A stretch of DNA of 64,000 bases. Origin: Cephalotus follicularis. Taxonomy: Eukaryota; Streptophyta; Magnoliopsida; Oxalidales; Cephalotaceae. Shown here in pieces: positions 1 through 11,514 of the stretch (the first letter of the stretch is position 1; every line of letters begins with the position of its first letter). Position numbers and translations under genes: made by a program. The stretch is taken from the NCBI GenBank assembly GCA_001972305.1, contig BDDD01002689.1, positions 1 to 64,000 on the forward strand. The letters are read 5' to 3'. A model generated the notes under the pieces. The model made no database searches, was not told where the DNA came from, and was given only the letters and a program-made list of their open reading frames with translations.

Positions 1-209
1 GGCGCTATATGTGTATTCTGTTGATATGGTGATCAACTGATCCGTAGAGACGGTATGGGATAATACATATAGCAAAATGCCAATCTTTATTTAAATATGC
101 ACAATAAAACACGAATGGAACTAAGAATGTACGATTCAAGAGTGTGTCATATGCTGAGAACATATGTCTGCAGCCTTCTCGTGGCTTGCAGGGACACCCT
201 AATCTAACA
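1..209 (-). repeat. 3' LTR fragment of a Ty1/copia element (copia-1-like), cut by the window edge
   Basis: The segment resembles the terminal part of the copia-1 LTR at 16020-16299: both have the 'ctatatgtgta' block, the 'tggtgatca' block and the 'gcagggacaccc' block, and end in ATCTAACA. On the minus strand this end reads TGTTAGAT, the usual TG start of an LTR. It abuts gypsy A directly at 210, so a copia element or solo LTR probably inserted into A just downstream of the RNase H domain. The other end and the target duplication partner of CGGAG (210-214) lie off the window. Confidence 0.75.
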
Positions 210-1028
210 CGGAGACCACTCTTGGAAGTCTTCTAACATCTTCCATTGTGACACCATCGTACTGGCAACCATAGCCTTGCGGCTTAAGGCATCAGCGACT
301 ACATTCACTTTCCCCGGGTGGTATTGGATACTGCAGTCATAATCATTAAAGAACTCTACCCACCTGCGCTGTCTCATGTTTAGTGTGTCCTGACAAAACA
401 GGTACCTCAAACTCTTATGATCGGTAAAGATCTCAAACTGCGCCCCATAAAGATAGTGTCTCCACTTCTGAAGGGCGAAGATAATAGCTACAAGTTCAAG
501 GTCATGAGTCGGGTAGTTTTCTTCATACGACTTCAGCTTCCTAGAAGCATAAGCAATCACCCTTCCTCGCTGCATCAGCACGTAGCCCAAGCCCTTACCC
601 GATGCATCACTATAGACCGCAAAGCCCTCATTACCCTCGGGTAATGTCAAGATAGGAGCGGAAACCAACCGATCCTTTTGTTCACGGAAACTAGCTTCAC
701 AATCTTCATCCCAGACAAACAAGGTCTTCTTCTGGATCAGTCTAGTCAAGGGCTTAGGTATCCTTGAAAAGTCCTGGATAAACCTCCTGTAATACCCTGC
801 CAAGCCAAGAAAACTGCGTACCTCCATCACGTTCTTTGGCTGTGGCCAATCTCGTACCACCTTTGCCTTTGATGGATCCACCGCCAAACCTTCTCCAGAT
901 ACAATGTGACCAAGAAAGACCACACGGTCAAGCCAAAATTCACAATTACTGAATTTGGCATACAGCTGCTGCTCTCGGAGGATCTGCAAAACCAACCTCA
1001 GGTGGCAAGCATGCTCCTTCTCACTCTT
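210..1028 (-). pseudogene. Gypsy A: end of reverse transcriptase, thumb and RNase H
   Basis: On the minus strand this continues the RT reading frame after one in-frame stop (TAA near 1028-1030, directly after the VLVY motif). The frame then runs open for about 270 codons. Recognisable blocks are [27 protein letters not shown] and the thumb region. These are followed by RNase H with YSDAS (first catalytic Asp), DLEL (Glu) and [10 protein letters not shown] (Asp), ending in a [10 protein letters not shown] block. RNase H removes RNA from the RNA-DNA hybrid during reverse transcription. The RNase H residues look intact, but the stop separates this segment from the polymerase. It ends where the copia LTR begins at 209. 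Confidence 0.9.
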
Positions 1029-2864
1029 TTAGTATACTAGTACATTGTAAATAAACACAACGACAAACTGGTCCAGGTGCGGTCGAAACACATCGTTCAT
1101 TAATGACATGAACGCAGCCGGTGCATTGGTAACACCAAAAGGCATCACAAGGAACTCGTAGTGACCGTACCTTGTTCTGAAAGCAGTCTTCTCAATATCT
1201 CCTTCCCTCACCCTCAACTGGTGATATCCTAACCTCAAATCAAGTTTTGAGAACACCCTCGCTCCTTGCAACTGGTCAAATAAATCTTCGATGTGGGGTA
1301 AAGGATACTTGTTCTTGATAGTTGCCTTATTCAACATTCTGTAGTCGATGCAGAGACTCATCAACCCATCCTTCTTCTTGACAAACAGTATAGGCGCACC
1401 CCATGGAGAAACGATGGGTCGAATAAAACCCTTATCGATCAGGTCCTGTAACTGCAATTTCAGTTCCCTCAATTCTGTAGGAGCCATTCTATGTGGTGCT
1501 TTAGAAATAGGAGCTGTACCTGGTATAAGATCGATAACGAACTCCATATTCCTTTTTGGTGGCAAAGATCCCAAGTCGTCCGGAAATACATCTGGAAATT
1601 CACACACTACTAGGATCTCCTCCAGGCTCAAATCCTTCTCCTTCCTCCGGTCAATTACATAAGCAAGATACCCTTCACATCCTTTCTCGAGATACCTCGA
1701 CGCACAGATGAAGGATATAATCGGTGTAGAAAACCCCTTGTATCCCTTAAACTGGAAAACAGTACCATCGGGCAGACGAAAATCAACCGTCTTGCTGTAG
1801 CAGTCCATGTAAGCATGATGTGCTGACAGCCAATCCATTCCCAAAATAACATCGAAGTCGCGGATAGGGAATACTATCAAATCTGCATACAAGGGAATGC
1901 CTGCCATAGACATCTCACAACCCCTATATACGGTATCTGTATACATGGAAACTCCAGCAGGTGTGCTCACATCCAAGGTATATGGCATACGATCTGGTGT
2001 TACATCTAAACATGATGCAAGATGTGATGAAATAAAAGAATGTGATGCTCCAGGGTCCATCAACACTCTAGAAGAAAAACCATAAATATACAGTGTACCT
2101 CCAACGACCGAGGTAGACTCCGGAACCTCTGTCTGTGAAAGGGTAAAAACTCTACCTTTCGCAATGCCTTTGCCTGTGTCCTTTCGCTGTGAAGGCCCCG
2201 CTGTGGCCCCGCTGCTACTAGCTGGCCCAGTAGGTGCCAAAGCCTGACTTTTCGGGCAATCTCTCACGGAATGGCCAGATGACCCACACCTCAAACACAG
2301 TCCGTTCATCCTCCAGCAATCTTTCTGTAGGTGGCCCTTACGACCACAGTGATAACAAGCTCCAGTTCCCGCATTACTCCCCTGACTAGGAGTACCCTGG
2401 GTGGCAGTCTGCCCAGATCTGTTCTTCGATGATTTCGTCGGAGAACCCACGCCTTTCCATTTTGAAGAAGCTGGTCTCGTTGGGCTCTGTTTATTTTGTT
2501 GTGCTCGGGCCCTCTCTGCTCTGTCCTTGTTTGATATGCTCTCCAGCGATCTTGCTTTCTGGGCAACCTCCACAAAAGTTCCCAACTCCATAGCTCTAAT
2601 CCTTGACAAAAGATTCGGTCGCAGACCCCTCAGAAATCTCCGTATCTTCTTCACTTCATTGGCTACCAGATAAGGTGAATGCCTGGCTAGCTCCATGAAC
2701 GTTTCTTGATACTCGGTCACCGTCATTTCTCCCTGTCGCAACTCTAAGAGCTCCGTCTCCCGGCGCTCCTGTTCAATCCGTGGAACATATGTCTCCAATA
2801 ATTCTGTCTGGAATCTTTCCCATGTACTGTCAAGCCTCTGAGATTCCCATTTCACCTTGACCAT
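1029..2864 (-). pseudogene. Gypsy A: gag C-terminus, protease and reverse transcriptase
   Basis: A 611-codon open stretch in one frame. Residues 1-110 are the end of the capsid-like gag domain. Two CCHC zinc knuckles follow at about 170-183 and 190-203 ([14 protein letters not shown] and [14 protein letters not shown]). The aspartic protease lies at about 255-350, with DPGASHSF at 270 in place of the usual D-S/T-G, so the catalytic Asp is kept. Reverse transcriptase covers about 440-611 with [27 protein letters not shown] and MPFGVTNAP. The catalytic F-I-D-D motif reads FIYN at 604-607, so both catalytic aspartates are lost. The reading frame then stops. The polymerase is therefore dead although the frame is long. 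Confidence 0.92.
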
Positions 2865-3298
2865 CTCCCACCAATGGGTGGCCTCGCCCCATAAATGTAT
2901 ACAGCAAACTTCAGTTTTTTACTATCGGTACAGTCCATTACTTCAAAGATTTTCCCCAAGTCCTGTAGCCATCTCTTAGCCACAGTAGCATCAAGTTCTC
3001 CCCAGAAACTGGGTGGATTCTATCTCATAAACCTTTCAATGTCCCTCCCAAACTGATCATTATCCTCCCCCCGGTAGTGGTTGGGAACTCTATGTTGCAG
3101 TCGAGCTTGCGCATAGTACTGGCGCATCTCCTCCGCATTAGCCATATTAAAGGCCATCTGTTGCTGGAAATAATCCACAATCTGGGTCATCGGGTCCCTA
3201 TCATCTTGGGGGACATTCATTCCTTGCGGCATATTCGCTTCCTCAGGGGCATTGGCTCCAACAGCTCTAGCCCTAGCACGTGTTCTCCTTCGGTCCAT
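2865..3298 (-). pseudogene. Gypsy A: gag N-terminus
   Basis: The minus strand opens with ATG at 3298 (MDRRRTRARARAVG) and runs through a Gln- and Ala-rich gag N-terminus to ERFMR. It then meets an in-frame stop at about 3018-3020. The next codons still encode gag (LDATVAKRWLQDLGKIFEVM). A one-base frameshift near 2890 then joins it to the frame used at 2864. Gag forms the virus-like particle. The same N-terminal region, more damaged, occurs in element H at about 52390-52760, which supports the start chosen here. Confidence 0.85.
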
Positions 3299-3394
3299 TT
3301 GTTCCTATAAGAAGGATGACGGTTAGTCACGACTTTAGGAAAAACAATTTATTGATTGCAAGGAAACTATGCTAGCTAAGCATATATGGATTAT

Positions 3395-3406
3395 GCTCTG
3401 ATACCA
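3395..3406 (-). other. Primer binding site of gypsy A (initiator tRNA-Met)
   Basis: On the minus strand this reads TGGTATCAGAGC, the complement of the 3' end of plant initiator tRNA-Met. It lies three bases inside the LTR edge at 3410, which is the expected place for minus-strand DNA priming. Confidence 0.92.
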
Positions 3407-4591
3407 CTCTGTCACGCGTCGTTTTTCCCAAGTGGACAACATTAAAGCGGTAAGGCAATCAACACAACATAATTCAGCTTATGCGATAAAACGTACACAC
3501 AAAATCTTCAATAGCGGAAGTAATAACATGAAATAAGCTGAAATATAAATATGTATCACGCATGCCATTCTACGTGATACCCAACAAGCTTATATGAAAC
3601 CCAACATCATAGCTGATCGCCCATAACAGAGCGTGATAAAACAGTACAGGATGACAAAATAAACGTCGTTACAATAATCCAATTAACATAGCCATTGTTC
3701 ATTTTATCCAGTACATAAAATAAAAGAAACAACTCAGTCTTCTCCTTAAGCCTCCTTGCGAGCTCCATATCATATCCCACTCCATCAATCTGTTACAGTA
3801 GGGGTTAGCCTTTGTCCTCACTCGGCTAAGTGAATAAACTCTTAAATGCAGTTCGAGGTATATGATAATGAGTATCATGAATGAATGCATTATGATGCAG
3901 TACAATATATATATATCGCAGTGTATACAGGTATAAGTATATGCATGTTCACAGTACAGGTTAACCTCGTAAGGCTATATCAACACAAGCAGTAAGTATG
4001 TCCCAAAAGGAACGAGACAAGCAAGTCGTCATGACCGTCGCCACCTCCTGGCCCCAACGTCATGCACTCTTACCCCATCCCCGTTTGCGAATGGTTTGGA
4101 GTAAGTCCTCCGTACAAGTTGCTTAGTACGACGGCCAAACAATCAACAGGTTATTAGCACATCAGCTAATAATCAACAAGCACAAACATTGCACAGTACA
4201 AGTCAAGAAATAAAATATAATTACTTGATCAAATATATTTGGTTAAAATATTTTACTCCGTTCTCAGGTTGTGATAAGCTATAAAACTTAAAATAATACA
4301 TTTTGATTGTGTAACCAATCCTTTAAAACGTTTCTCTGTCTTTGGAAAATACTTTCCCCAGTCATTTTGAAAACATATCTATTCATATGTTGACAAATAT
4401 ACATTTTCGTACAATAATGATTATAATAATCATACAAGCTTTTCAAAATGGTTAACACTTTTTAGAAAACAACCACAATGAAATTCACAGTAATAATGCA
4501 AACATATGCTCAGAATGCATCTACGATCGTTTTTAGAATTGTTTCAGGTCTAGCGAGTCCCATTCAAGCGAAATTTCTCCAAACAGGGGAA

Positions 4592-5022
4592 TAGGCGTCG
4601 ATGCTTATTCCCAGTGCGTCGACGTATTTTACCCTAAGGCATCAACCCCTTGTACAGTTATGCTCAGGCATTTTTGGACCAAAGACGTCGATGCTTTTCC
4701 AAATACATCGATGTCTTTATGATACCAGGAGGTATCTGTTCACAAATCTTGATTCTAGGGGGAAGAATCGGACCCCTAAACCCTCGTGTAAGCAAAACTC
4801 GCCCTCTCAAGGCGTAAGGCATGCTACTGGTTATCAGGATATGTAACCAGAACATCAATCCGTAGATAAACACGTAACCACGAGTGGCCAATTCACCATC
4901 TGCAGTAAACACTACTGTTCTATGAATACCCAGAAACGGCATCGATGCTTTTACTCAAACATCGATGTCTTTTTCATTCATACGCGAAGACATCGACGTC
5001 TTTAGGTAGACGTCTACGTCTA
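4592..5022. repeat. Cluster of TCGA-cored palindromes in LTR A
   Basis: At least six units lie here, such as AGGCGTCGATGCTT, AAAGACGTCGATGCTTTT, ACATCGATGTCTTT, AGACATCGACGTCTTT and AGACGTCTACGTCT. Neighbouring units are imperfectly self-complementary and also complementary to each other. Confidence 0.85.
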
Positions 5023-5310
5023 TCCAACCCAGAACATTTTCTCCATAGTTTTAACACACCAGGTTATTACCCAAATCATCCATTACACAAACTAGTTGGA
5101 ATATTCATGTAATTTGCACATGCATGTTCACTCCGTACATCACAGTAGTCATCACAACAAGTCCATAAATCATAATTCATCCATTAACATGCAATTCATC
5201 AATGGCATTCATTATCTTAAACTCAAAATGCATGTATAAGAATCATCACTTTCCCCTACCTTGTTGTTCCAAGTTAGGAACTGGAAAGTCCACCTCTTTG
5301 AGTTCCAAGG

Positions 5311-7865
5311 TGTCACACCCCATTATTCCGTAAAAGACAAGCATATATGGTGATATCAGGAATAAGCATAATAATCCAGCATTCACATATCACATCAAGT
5401 ATATAAGCAGAAGCAGTCATCTGGATTATAAACATAAGTCATCCGCACGCATCCCATACTACGTGCGGGTACAAACCAAATAACACATCCTTACACATAA
5501 GGAAGTACAACCGTTACACGGAGTGTGATGCGTTCGATACAATACAATACATCAAAAGAAATAACAACCTTAAGTTGATAAAAGTAGAAGCTCTCCAAGC
5601 TTCAGCAGCAACTCCAAAGTCTTCGCTTAATCTGAAATTGTAGGGGTTAGCCGTTGTCCTCACTTGGCTAAGTAGGAAGATAAAGCATGTAGTTGAATCT
5701 ATAATGTAAATACGCATGACAATTAAAATGAAAATGATATACATTTATATACATATATATTATTCCAATATATACGCAAGCATGCCAAGTGGCCATAGAC
5801 AATACAAATGCAAGAATACCACACAAGGGTACAATCAATCAGTACAGTGGTTTGGGTGTGACATGTCGCTAACTCCTAGCACCAACTATGCACCACCTAA
5901 CTATCACCCTACACTCCGAAGATGATAGAAAAGGTAACATTTACTACCGGCGTTTAGCGGGCAGTTTAACAATCAAGCTCTGCATTGCAGGCAGTTTTGG
6001 TGTGTACTCTAGTCAACTCCTGGCACATAGGACCACCTCCGTTAGCCAGTGACATCCGCCATCACTCGACTAATCGACAATAACATAGACAATCAATGCA
6101 ATCAATTCAATTCAATAGTCATATTACATATATATAATATGCAATATAAAAGGTTGTTTTCTTTAGAAACATTAAAATTCAGTGATCGTACATCTCATAA
6201 GAGGAAAACGATATCGATACAGTAGGGGTTCTCAATCGGAGAACAAAACAGTAGCAGTGCCTCTATCAAGACGAAAAATAACAGTAGTTGTATGACAATA
6301 AGATTTCCATTAGAAAACCGTTAGAAAATCATTGTGTATGTTTAAACATTAGGTTGGTGAATCCCTCGAATATGAAATCATAACAGGAGAGATTTCATCC
6401 AATAACAGTAATAATAGTTGCATTATATCAAATCAAGAGTAATTTCAACCACAATCAATTCAATCGATCAATTTGCAAATTTCTACACGTACTGTTCTAA
6501 AGCGTCGAAAGTTACTATGTAAGCGTCGGCGGTTAAGGACTAGGCGTTGACATTACACAGTTTAAGCGTCGACCTTCTAGGCCTTAATAGGCTATTAACG
6601 CACCAAAGCGTCGACAGTGTAAGTGTAAGCGTCGGCGCTTCTGGCATTCATACGAATTCCAGGAGCAGCTTCTAAACAGGGGATGCACAAATTCAATCTA
6701 AACTCAATCCAATTCAACATGCAATCAAGTATCAACCATCATAACATACTATACATGTTATATGTTCAAAAACATGTCAAAATCCCCTACCTCAAATGCT
6801 ATCCCAAAGCCAAATTGGGTTGGCCTATCTCTTTATGTCCAAGTTCTTCACCCTCCTACCAATCCTTCAATCCCAATAGCTTTCAGTCTATAATTTGCGT
6901 TTTCAACAGAAGATATATACAAGAATTTAATATGTATATACAAGCCAGTTACTATAATCGTTATCTAGTTGAATCAAAAGGATTACTAGGACCTCTAATG
7001 TCACTAATCCCATTTAAATCACTTCTCCATCTTTCAATTAACTTTTACAATCCATCTACTGATTTGCATGTTCAACAGTAGGTATATCATGGTTATCAAC
7101 ATGTTTTCATAACTATCTTAACCACAGTAAGTGAGCTTCGAATTGTAACTCACCTTGAATCAAAGCTTTAACCACTTGAACTCTTCCATCATTAACATGC
7201 AATCCTCTAGCAATTCCCAGAAGTTGTACAGTTAGTTCTCCTCTTCCTCAGTGTTTTTAAACTCCTAATTAGCTCAGGCATCAGCTGAATATAAGTGCTC
7301 AGTTCGTATCTCTCATTTTCCCAGCTGGTTTAACCTTTAATGTCCTCTTCTCTCTCTCTCACATGCATGCATCCTCTCTTTTGTTCTTTCTCATAATTTT
7401 GTAGGTTGTGCAGGTGGAAGGGGACATGCAAGGCCCTTAGTCTGGCATTAACAACAGTTGGCAATGCCTCCTTTGCATGGACAACACGTCTATGGACGCA
7501 TGTCCCTGTTCCCATTATGCCAGCTCTGCCATTTCATTCCAACTGACACCTATTTTGCGACAGAACACGATTAAAGCGTCGCTGGTTAACCTTGGGCGTC
7601 GACGCTTATGCGCCTCTAAGTGTCAATGCTGGGCATTTAAAGGTCGATGGTTGGCGCCTTCGTATTGTGCACGTGTCAGGCTTAAGTGTCGACGGTATGC
7701 ATTTAGGCGTCGGCGGTTTTGCACCATAAATCATTCTTTCAGTTTTCCAATTTAGAATTGTATCCCAACTTCAATCATTTAAAAAGGTAACAACATAACA
7801 CTTCAAAAGTATATTTTATTCATCGATGATTACAAAATACATGAATCAAAATTACGGTTATCACA
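5311..7865 (-). repeat. Solo LTR B1 (Ty3/gypsy-like), minus orientation
   Basis: It begins TGTCACACCCC at 5311 and ends GTTATCACA at 7865. It is flanked by CAAGG (5306-5310) and CATGG (7866-7870), a target duplication with one mismatch. The inner end aligns with the start of LTR B2 (shared GTATATTTTATT and ATACAT-AAT blocks). The block around 'aggggttagccgttgtcctcac' at 5640 is shared, in reverse, with the outer part of B2 at 54965. No primer site or coding domain lies inside, so it is a solo LTR left by recombination. It has palindrome clusters at 6499-6641 and 7573-7720. Confidence 0.82.
6499..7720. repeat. Two TCGA palindrome clusters in LTR B1 (6499-6641 and 7573-7720)
   Basis: The units are of the GCGTCGACGC type: AAAGCGTCGACAGT, GTAAGCGTCGGCGCTT, GGGCGTCGACGCTTAT and AAGTGTCGACGGT. 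Measured from the proper LTR start at 7865, the clusters lie at offsets of about 145-292 and 1224-1366. The sequence between the clusters is ordinary AT-rich LTR. Confidence 0.85.
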
Positions 7866-8347
7866 CATGGTTCTGGCCACAGCAGCTGCAAGATCCGCTC
7901 AGCAACTGGAATCCACGAGCTCCAAGTCTCTAGCTCCAATCAAGCCAACTATGGTGGCTCTCTCTTTCTCTCACTCACTGGTTTTCTTCCCTTCCTTTCC
8001 TTTGGTGTTTTAAACGAGAGAGAGAGGTGGGGAGGGGGTTGTTCTTATGCAGATGGCTCCCCCACCCTCTTTCTCCCTGTATTCAATGAGCACTCTCGTG
8101 TTCTCTCCCTCTTTCCCAGTGAATTCTGCATTTCATTTTGTTTTCTTTTCATGTTTTTATTTGCAGGTTGCATGCATTGTAACACTTGTTACCTTCTTCA
8201 TCCTTCTTCAGTCATGCTGGTCAGGAGGCCATTATGCATGATCAACACGTCTCCTTCCCGTGCCTCAAGGCGCCTGCACGGATCCTAATTCCTTACCTCT
8301 TGCACATTACTCTGTTAGTTCATAACGTGACTGATATTCTTTTCAAA

Positions 8348-8495
8348 TACATCGACGTCTTTCCCTAGACGTCGATGTCTTTTCCCTTTCATAATAAGGT
8401 GTCGATGTATTCACCCTACATCGATGTGCATGTCCATGCATTCACCTGTATCTCAGTTCCCATAGGCGTCGACGTCTTTCCAAAGACATCGACAC
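8348..8495. repeat. TCGA palindrome cluster near the proper start of LTR A
   Basis: Units include ACATCGACGTCTTT, AGACGTCGATGTCTTT, TACATCGATGTGCAT and AGGCGTCGACGTCTTTCC followed by AAAGACATCGAC. Confidence 0.85.
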
Positions 8496-8669
8496 GATTG
8501 TCCCAAAACCGTGTCGTTTTTGGTTCAACATACACATTTATTTCCCCTAAACAATATTTAGGGTTTGGAAACATCTTTGAGGCCAAAATCTCAAACATTT
8601 TCATTAATTCAAGCATAAGACTACATCTTAAAATGAAATATTACAATAACAAAAATACCAGGCGTTACA

Positions 8670-9977
8670 GGCATGCTACTGGTTATTAGAATATGTAATC
8701 AGAACATCAATTCGTGAATAAAACATGCAACCACAAGTGGGTATATCGCCACTCATAGTGAACACTACTGTTCTAGAATTACCCAGAAAAGGCATCAATG
8801 TTTTACTCAAACATCGACGTCTGTCGCATTCACACACGAAGGCATTGACGTCTTTATGTAGGCGTCGATATCTATTCAACTCAGAACGTCATTTCCATGG
8901 TTCTAACACACCAGGGCATTACCAAACCATCCTTTGCACAAACCAGTTCGAATATTCATGTAAATTACACATGCATGGTTACTCCGTACATCACAACAGT
9001 CATCACTACAAATCCAAATATTTCAATTCATCCATTAACATGCAATTCATCAATGGCATTTCATTATCTTAAAACTCAAAATGCATGTATAAGATCATCA
9101 CTTTCCCCTACCTCTAGTTTCAAGTTAGAAACCTTGAAAGTCCACCTCTTTATGTTCCAAGAATTTATCACAGTAGCCCAAAGTTCGTCCCTTGTAGTAA
9201 CCCCAGGGCTCCGAGTTCCTAGCTCCAAGTGCTCAACAATGGTGGTTCTATCCTCTTTCTTTCTTTCTCTATTCTATCTCTTTTCTCACAGTGTTTAGTT
9301 GAGAAGGGAGGGAAGGAAGAGGTGTTTTATACTAGCAGGAATCCTTTACTTCTCTCTTGGTATACATGCACCCATACACACTCATGCTCTCCGCTCCTCC
9401 CTGTTTTTGGCTCCTTTTCTTTCCCTTTCTACAGATTACAGATGAAGATGGCACATCCTTTTGCATGCACCATGTCAAGGACACGTTTTGGAGCATGCCT
9501 GGAAACACACCAGCATGCTCAACACGTTGCTTTGTGCATGTCAAGATGCCTGGATGATGCCTCAAAAGTTTCCCCTTTGCATGTTATTCTGTCAGTCTAT
9601 ATCGTGACTGATATTCTTTTCAAAGACGTCGACATCTTCCTTAGACGTTGATGTATTTTCCTCTTTCATACGAGGGTGTTGATGTCTTCGTCTACATCGA
9701 TGTGCATGTACATGCATTCATGTGCGCCCTTTGTTCCCATAGGCGTCGACGTCTTTCCAAAGACATCGACGCGTTTATCCCAAAACTGCACCATTTTGCC
9801 TCTAATTGCATGATTTAACATTTCTTTAACATTCCAATCATCCCCTCTTCCAAAATCTAACCTTTTAAGTTTTGGAAAGCATCATCTAAGTCAGAAATTA
9901 TGCCATTCTTATTAAATCAATAATAAGATTACATTTCAAATTGGAATATTACAATAACAAAGATCCCGGGTGTTACA
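8670..9977 (-). repeat. Partial tandem duplication of LTR A
   Basis: This segment repeats the part of LTR A found at about 4815-5310 joined directly to about 7871-8669, and ends in GGTGTTACA at 9977. The head-to-tail joint at 8661-8676 reads GGCGTTACAGGCATGC. The source site at 4810-4823 reads GGCGTAAGGCATGC, so the two share a short GGCGT microhomology. It lacks B1, so the duplication predates B1 insertion or comes from an uninterrupted copy. It includes palindrome clusters at about 8795-8875 and 9621-9773. Confidence 0.78.
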
Positions 9978-10752
9978 ATATCCTTGTGTATTCCAATTCG
10001 AAGGAGGAATATGAAGAACAACTTCGTATAGTGCTGGGAATTTTAAGGAAGAATCAGCTGTACACAAAGTTTTCAAAATGTGAGTTCTGGTTGGAACAGG
10101 TGGCGTTCTTGGGCTAGCGGAAGGTATTAGTGTGGATCCTGCTAGAGTTGAGGGTATTACTAAATGGCTGAGACCTGCCACAGTGACAGAAGTTAGGAGC
10201 TTTTTGGGTTTGGGTGGTTACTATAGGCGGATTATGGAAAGATTTTCCTCCATAGCCTTACCATTGACTCAGCTTATGAGAAAAGCATCCAAGTTTGAGT
10301 GGAATGAAGAATGGGAAGCAAGCTTTGAGAAGTTGAAGAATGGTCTCATGTCAGCACCGATTCTTCGTTTATCGTCTGGGTCGGGTGGATACCAGATTTA
10401 CAGTGATGCTTCTAAGAAGGGTTTGGGATGCTTTCTGATGTAGCACAGTCATGTGATAGCTTATGCTTCGAGACAACTGAAGCCTTATGAAGTGAACTAC
10501 CCTACACATGATCTTGAATTGGCAGAAGTTGTGTTTGCATTGAAAATATGGAGGCACTATTTGTACGGAGAAACTTGTGATGTTTTTACCGATCATAAGA
10601 GTCTCAAGTACATTTTCACGTGGAAAGAGTTGAACATGCGTCAAAGAAGGTGGTTCAAACTTTTAAAGGACTATGATATGAATATTCAGTATCGCCCTGG
10701 TAAAGCAAATGTGGTAGCTGATGCCCTTAGTATGAGGACAACAATTCTATGA
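9978..10752 (+). pseudogene. C1: end of reverse transcriptase and RNase H
   Basis: The frame starts with [16 protein letters not shown], the sequence directly after the catalytic FIDD motif, so element A inserted at the active-site codons. A small deletion near 10115 removes the GH part of the AFLGH motif and shifts the frame. The open stretch then continues with SVDPARVEGITKWLR, VRSFLGLGGYYRR and RNase H ([29 protein letters not shown]), ending in VVADALSMR. One TAG at 10441 interrupts RNase H, apparently a mutated Gln codon. It cannot make an active protein. Confidence 0.9.
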
Positions 10753-11514
10753 GGAGGATTGTGGATCCGTTATTCATGATAGAGGTGTATGGATCGATCT
10801 TAGTATATGATATGACATATGTGATAAGATATGTGATATGTGATATGATATGATATGAGAATTGACTTGTGTAGTGCCGTACACTTCAATTATACTTGGC
10901 ATGTGGAATTAGCGCCTCCCTTGCTATATGTGTTCTGATATGTGATATGTTATGTGACTCAGTATGGAATTTATGTTTTGAAAGGTATGCTTATGCTTTT
11001 GAAAGTTATGGATTTGGTTTACACGCAAATGCTGAGGCAATTTATAAAGAATGTTTAAACTTATAATTGGTTAAGATTTCTGTTTTGATGTAACTTTTGA
11101 AATCTTACTGCTTATAAAGAATCGTTTACTGTTTTTACATTCTATTTATGTATTGAGGTTTGCTCAGCTGCATTTTTGTTTCCATGTGGCAAGTTACCAG
11201 GAGCAAAGGGGCAATGTGTGATGAGAGGAATCTCCCTTATGTCAGACGATCATCTAGGGGTGTGATCCTACTATGTTCTGTTAGGACTAGTCTGTGAACA
11301 ATAAGTTACTCATTGGTTTATGTTTTCAGTATTTTGACTTATGGTTTTTGTTAAGATTTCGGACTATGTTTGGTTCAGTTATGTCATCAGAATATGTTAT
11401 GTTTTGACTACCACGTATTTTGAAAATAAATTTATGCATATGTTCAGTTAAGATATTTTCTGGTAGGTTCTGTATTATGACCTGTAAGGACTCCCACCGT
11501 TCGGGGGTGTTGCA
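10753..11514 (+). repeat. 5'-truncated LTR of family C
   Basis: Noncoding AT-rich sequence with a GATATG/TGATAT-rich stretch at 10790-10860. It shares blocks with the reverse complement of solo LTR C2: the 'gtgtagtgccgtaca' block, the 'gtttgctcagc' block, the 'gatcat' region and the final GGGGGTGTT end. The exact joint with the RNase H region cannot be set by eye. Confidence 0.65.

Larger units (their letters stand above)
3410..8669 (-). repeat. 5' LTR of gypsy A, interrupted by solo LTR B1
   Basis: The LTR starts on the plus strand with TGTCACGCG at 3410, next to the primer binding site, and ends in GGCGTTACA at 8669. The true LTR sequence is 3410-5310 plus about 7871-8669 (roughly 2.7 kb), with B1 inserted between. 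The continuity is shown by 8670-9977, where the same sequence runs without the insertion. It contains two clusters of TCGA-cored palindromes (4592-5022 and 8348-8495). I see no coding sequence in it. Confidence 0.85.
210..9977 (-). mobile_element. Ty3/gypsy element A (chromovirus-like, probably Tekay/Del), 5' part
   Basis: This is a minus-strand LTR retrotransposon. Read from right to left it holds a 5' LTR (3410-9977, disrupted), a tRNA-Met primer binding site (3395-3406), gag, protease, reverse transcriptase and RNase H. Integrase and the 3' LTR are missing because a copia LTR abuts at 209. Clade assignment to Tekay/Del is an inference from the long LTR and the domain sequences; no integrase or chromodomain is present to confirm it. 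The right edge at 9977 ends in GTTACA and is followed by ATATC, the expected 5-bp target duplication, whose partner is off window. A is inserted in the reverse transcriptase of C1. Confidence 0.85.
9978..11514 (+). mobile_element. Ty3/gypsy fragment C1, plus strand
   Basis: The fragment carries the end of a reverse transcriptase, an RNase H domain and then an LTR remnant ending in GGGGGTGTTGCA at 11514. Between RNase H and the LTR the integrase and 3' noncoding regions are gone, so a large deletion has occurred. The LTR end is the reverse complement of the start of solo LTR C2 at 19496 (shared CTGTAAGG-CTCCCACC-GGGGGTGTT), which places both in one family. The left side is cut by element A. 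Confidence 0.8.

Noticed and set aside
3395..3406. Possible tRNA gene from tRNA-Met-like sequence
   Set aside because: Only 12-13 bases match and they sit beside LTR edges, as primer binding sites do; no cloverleaf around them (same for 12087, 23957, 42009, 52857).
6683..7081. A 132-codon open frame
   Set aside because: Lies inside solo LTR B1, AT-rich, with no family resemblance.
11326..11514. Part of the 167-codon minus-strand frame at 11326-11829
   Set aside because: Only the part above 11514 is gypsy gag. The rest is a read-through into LTR C1.
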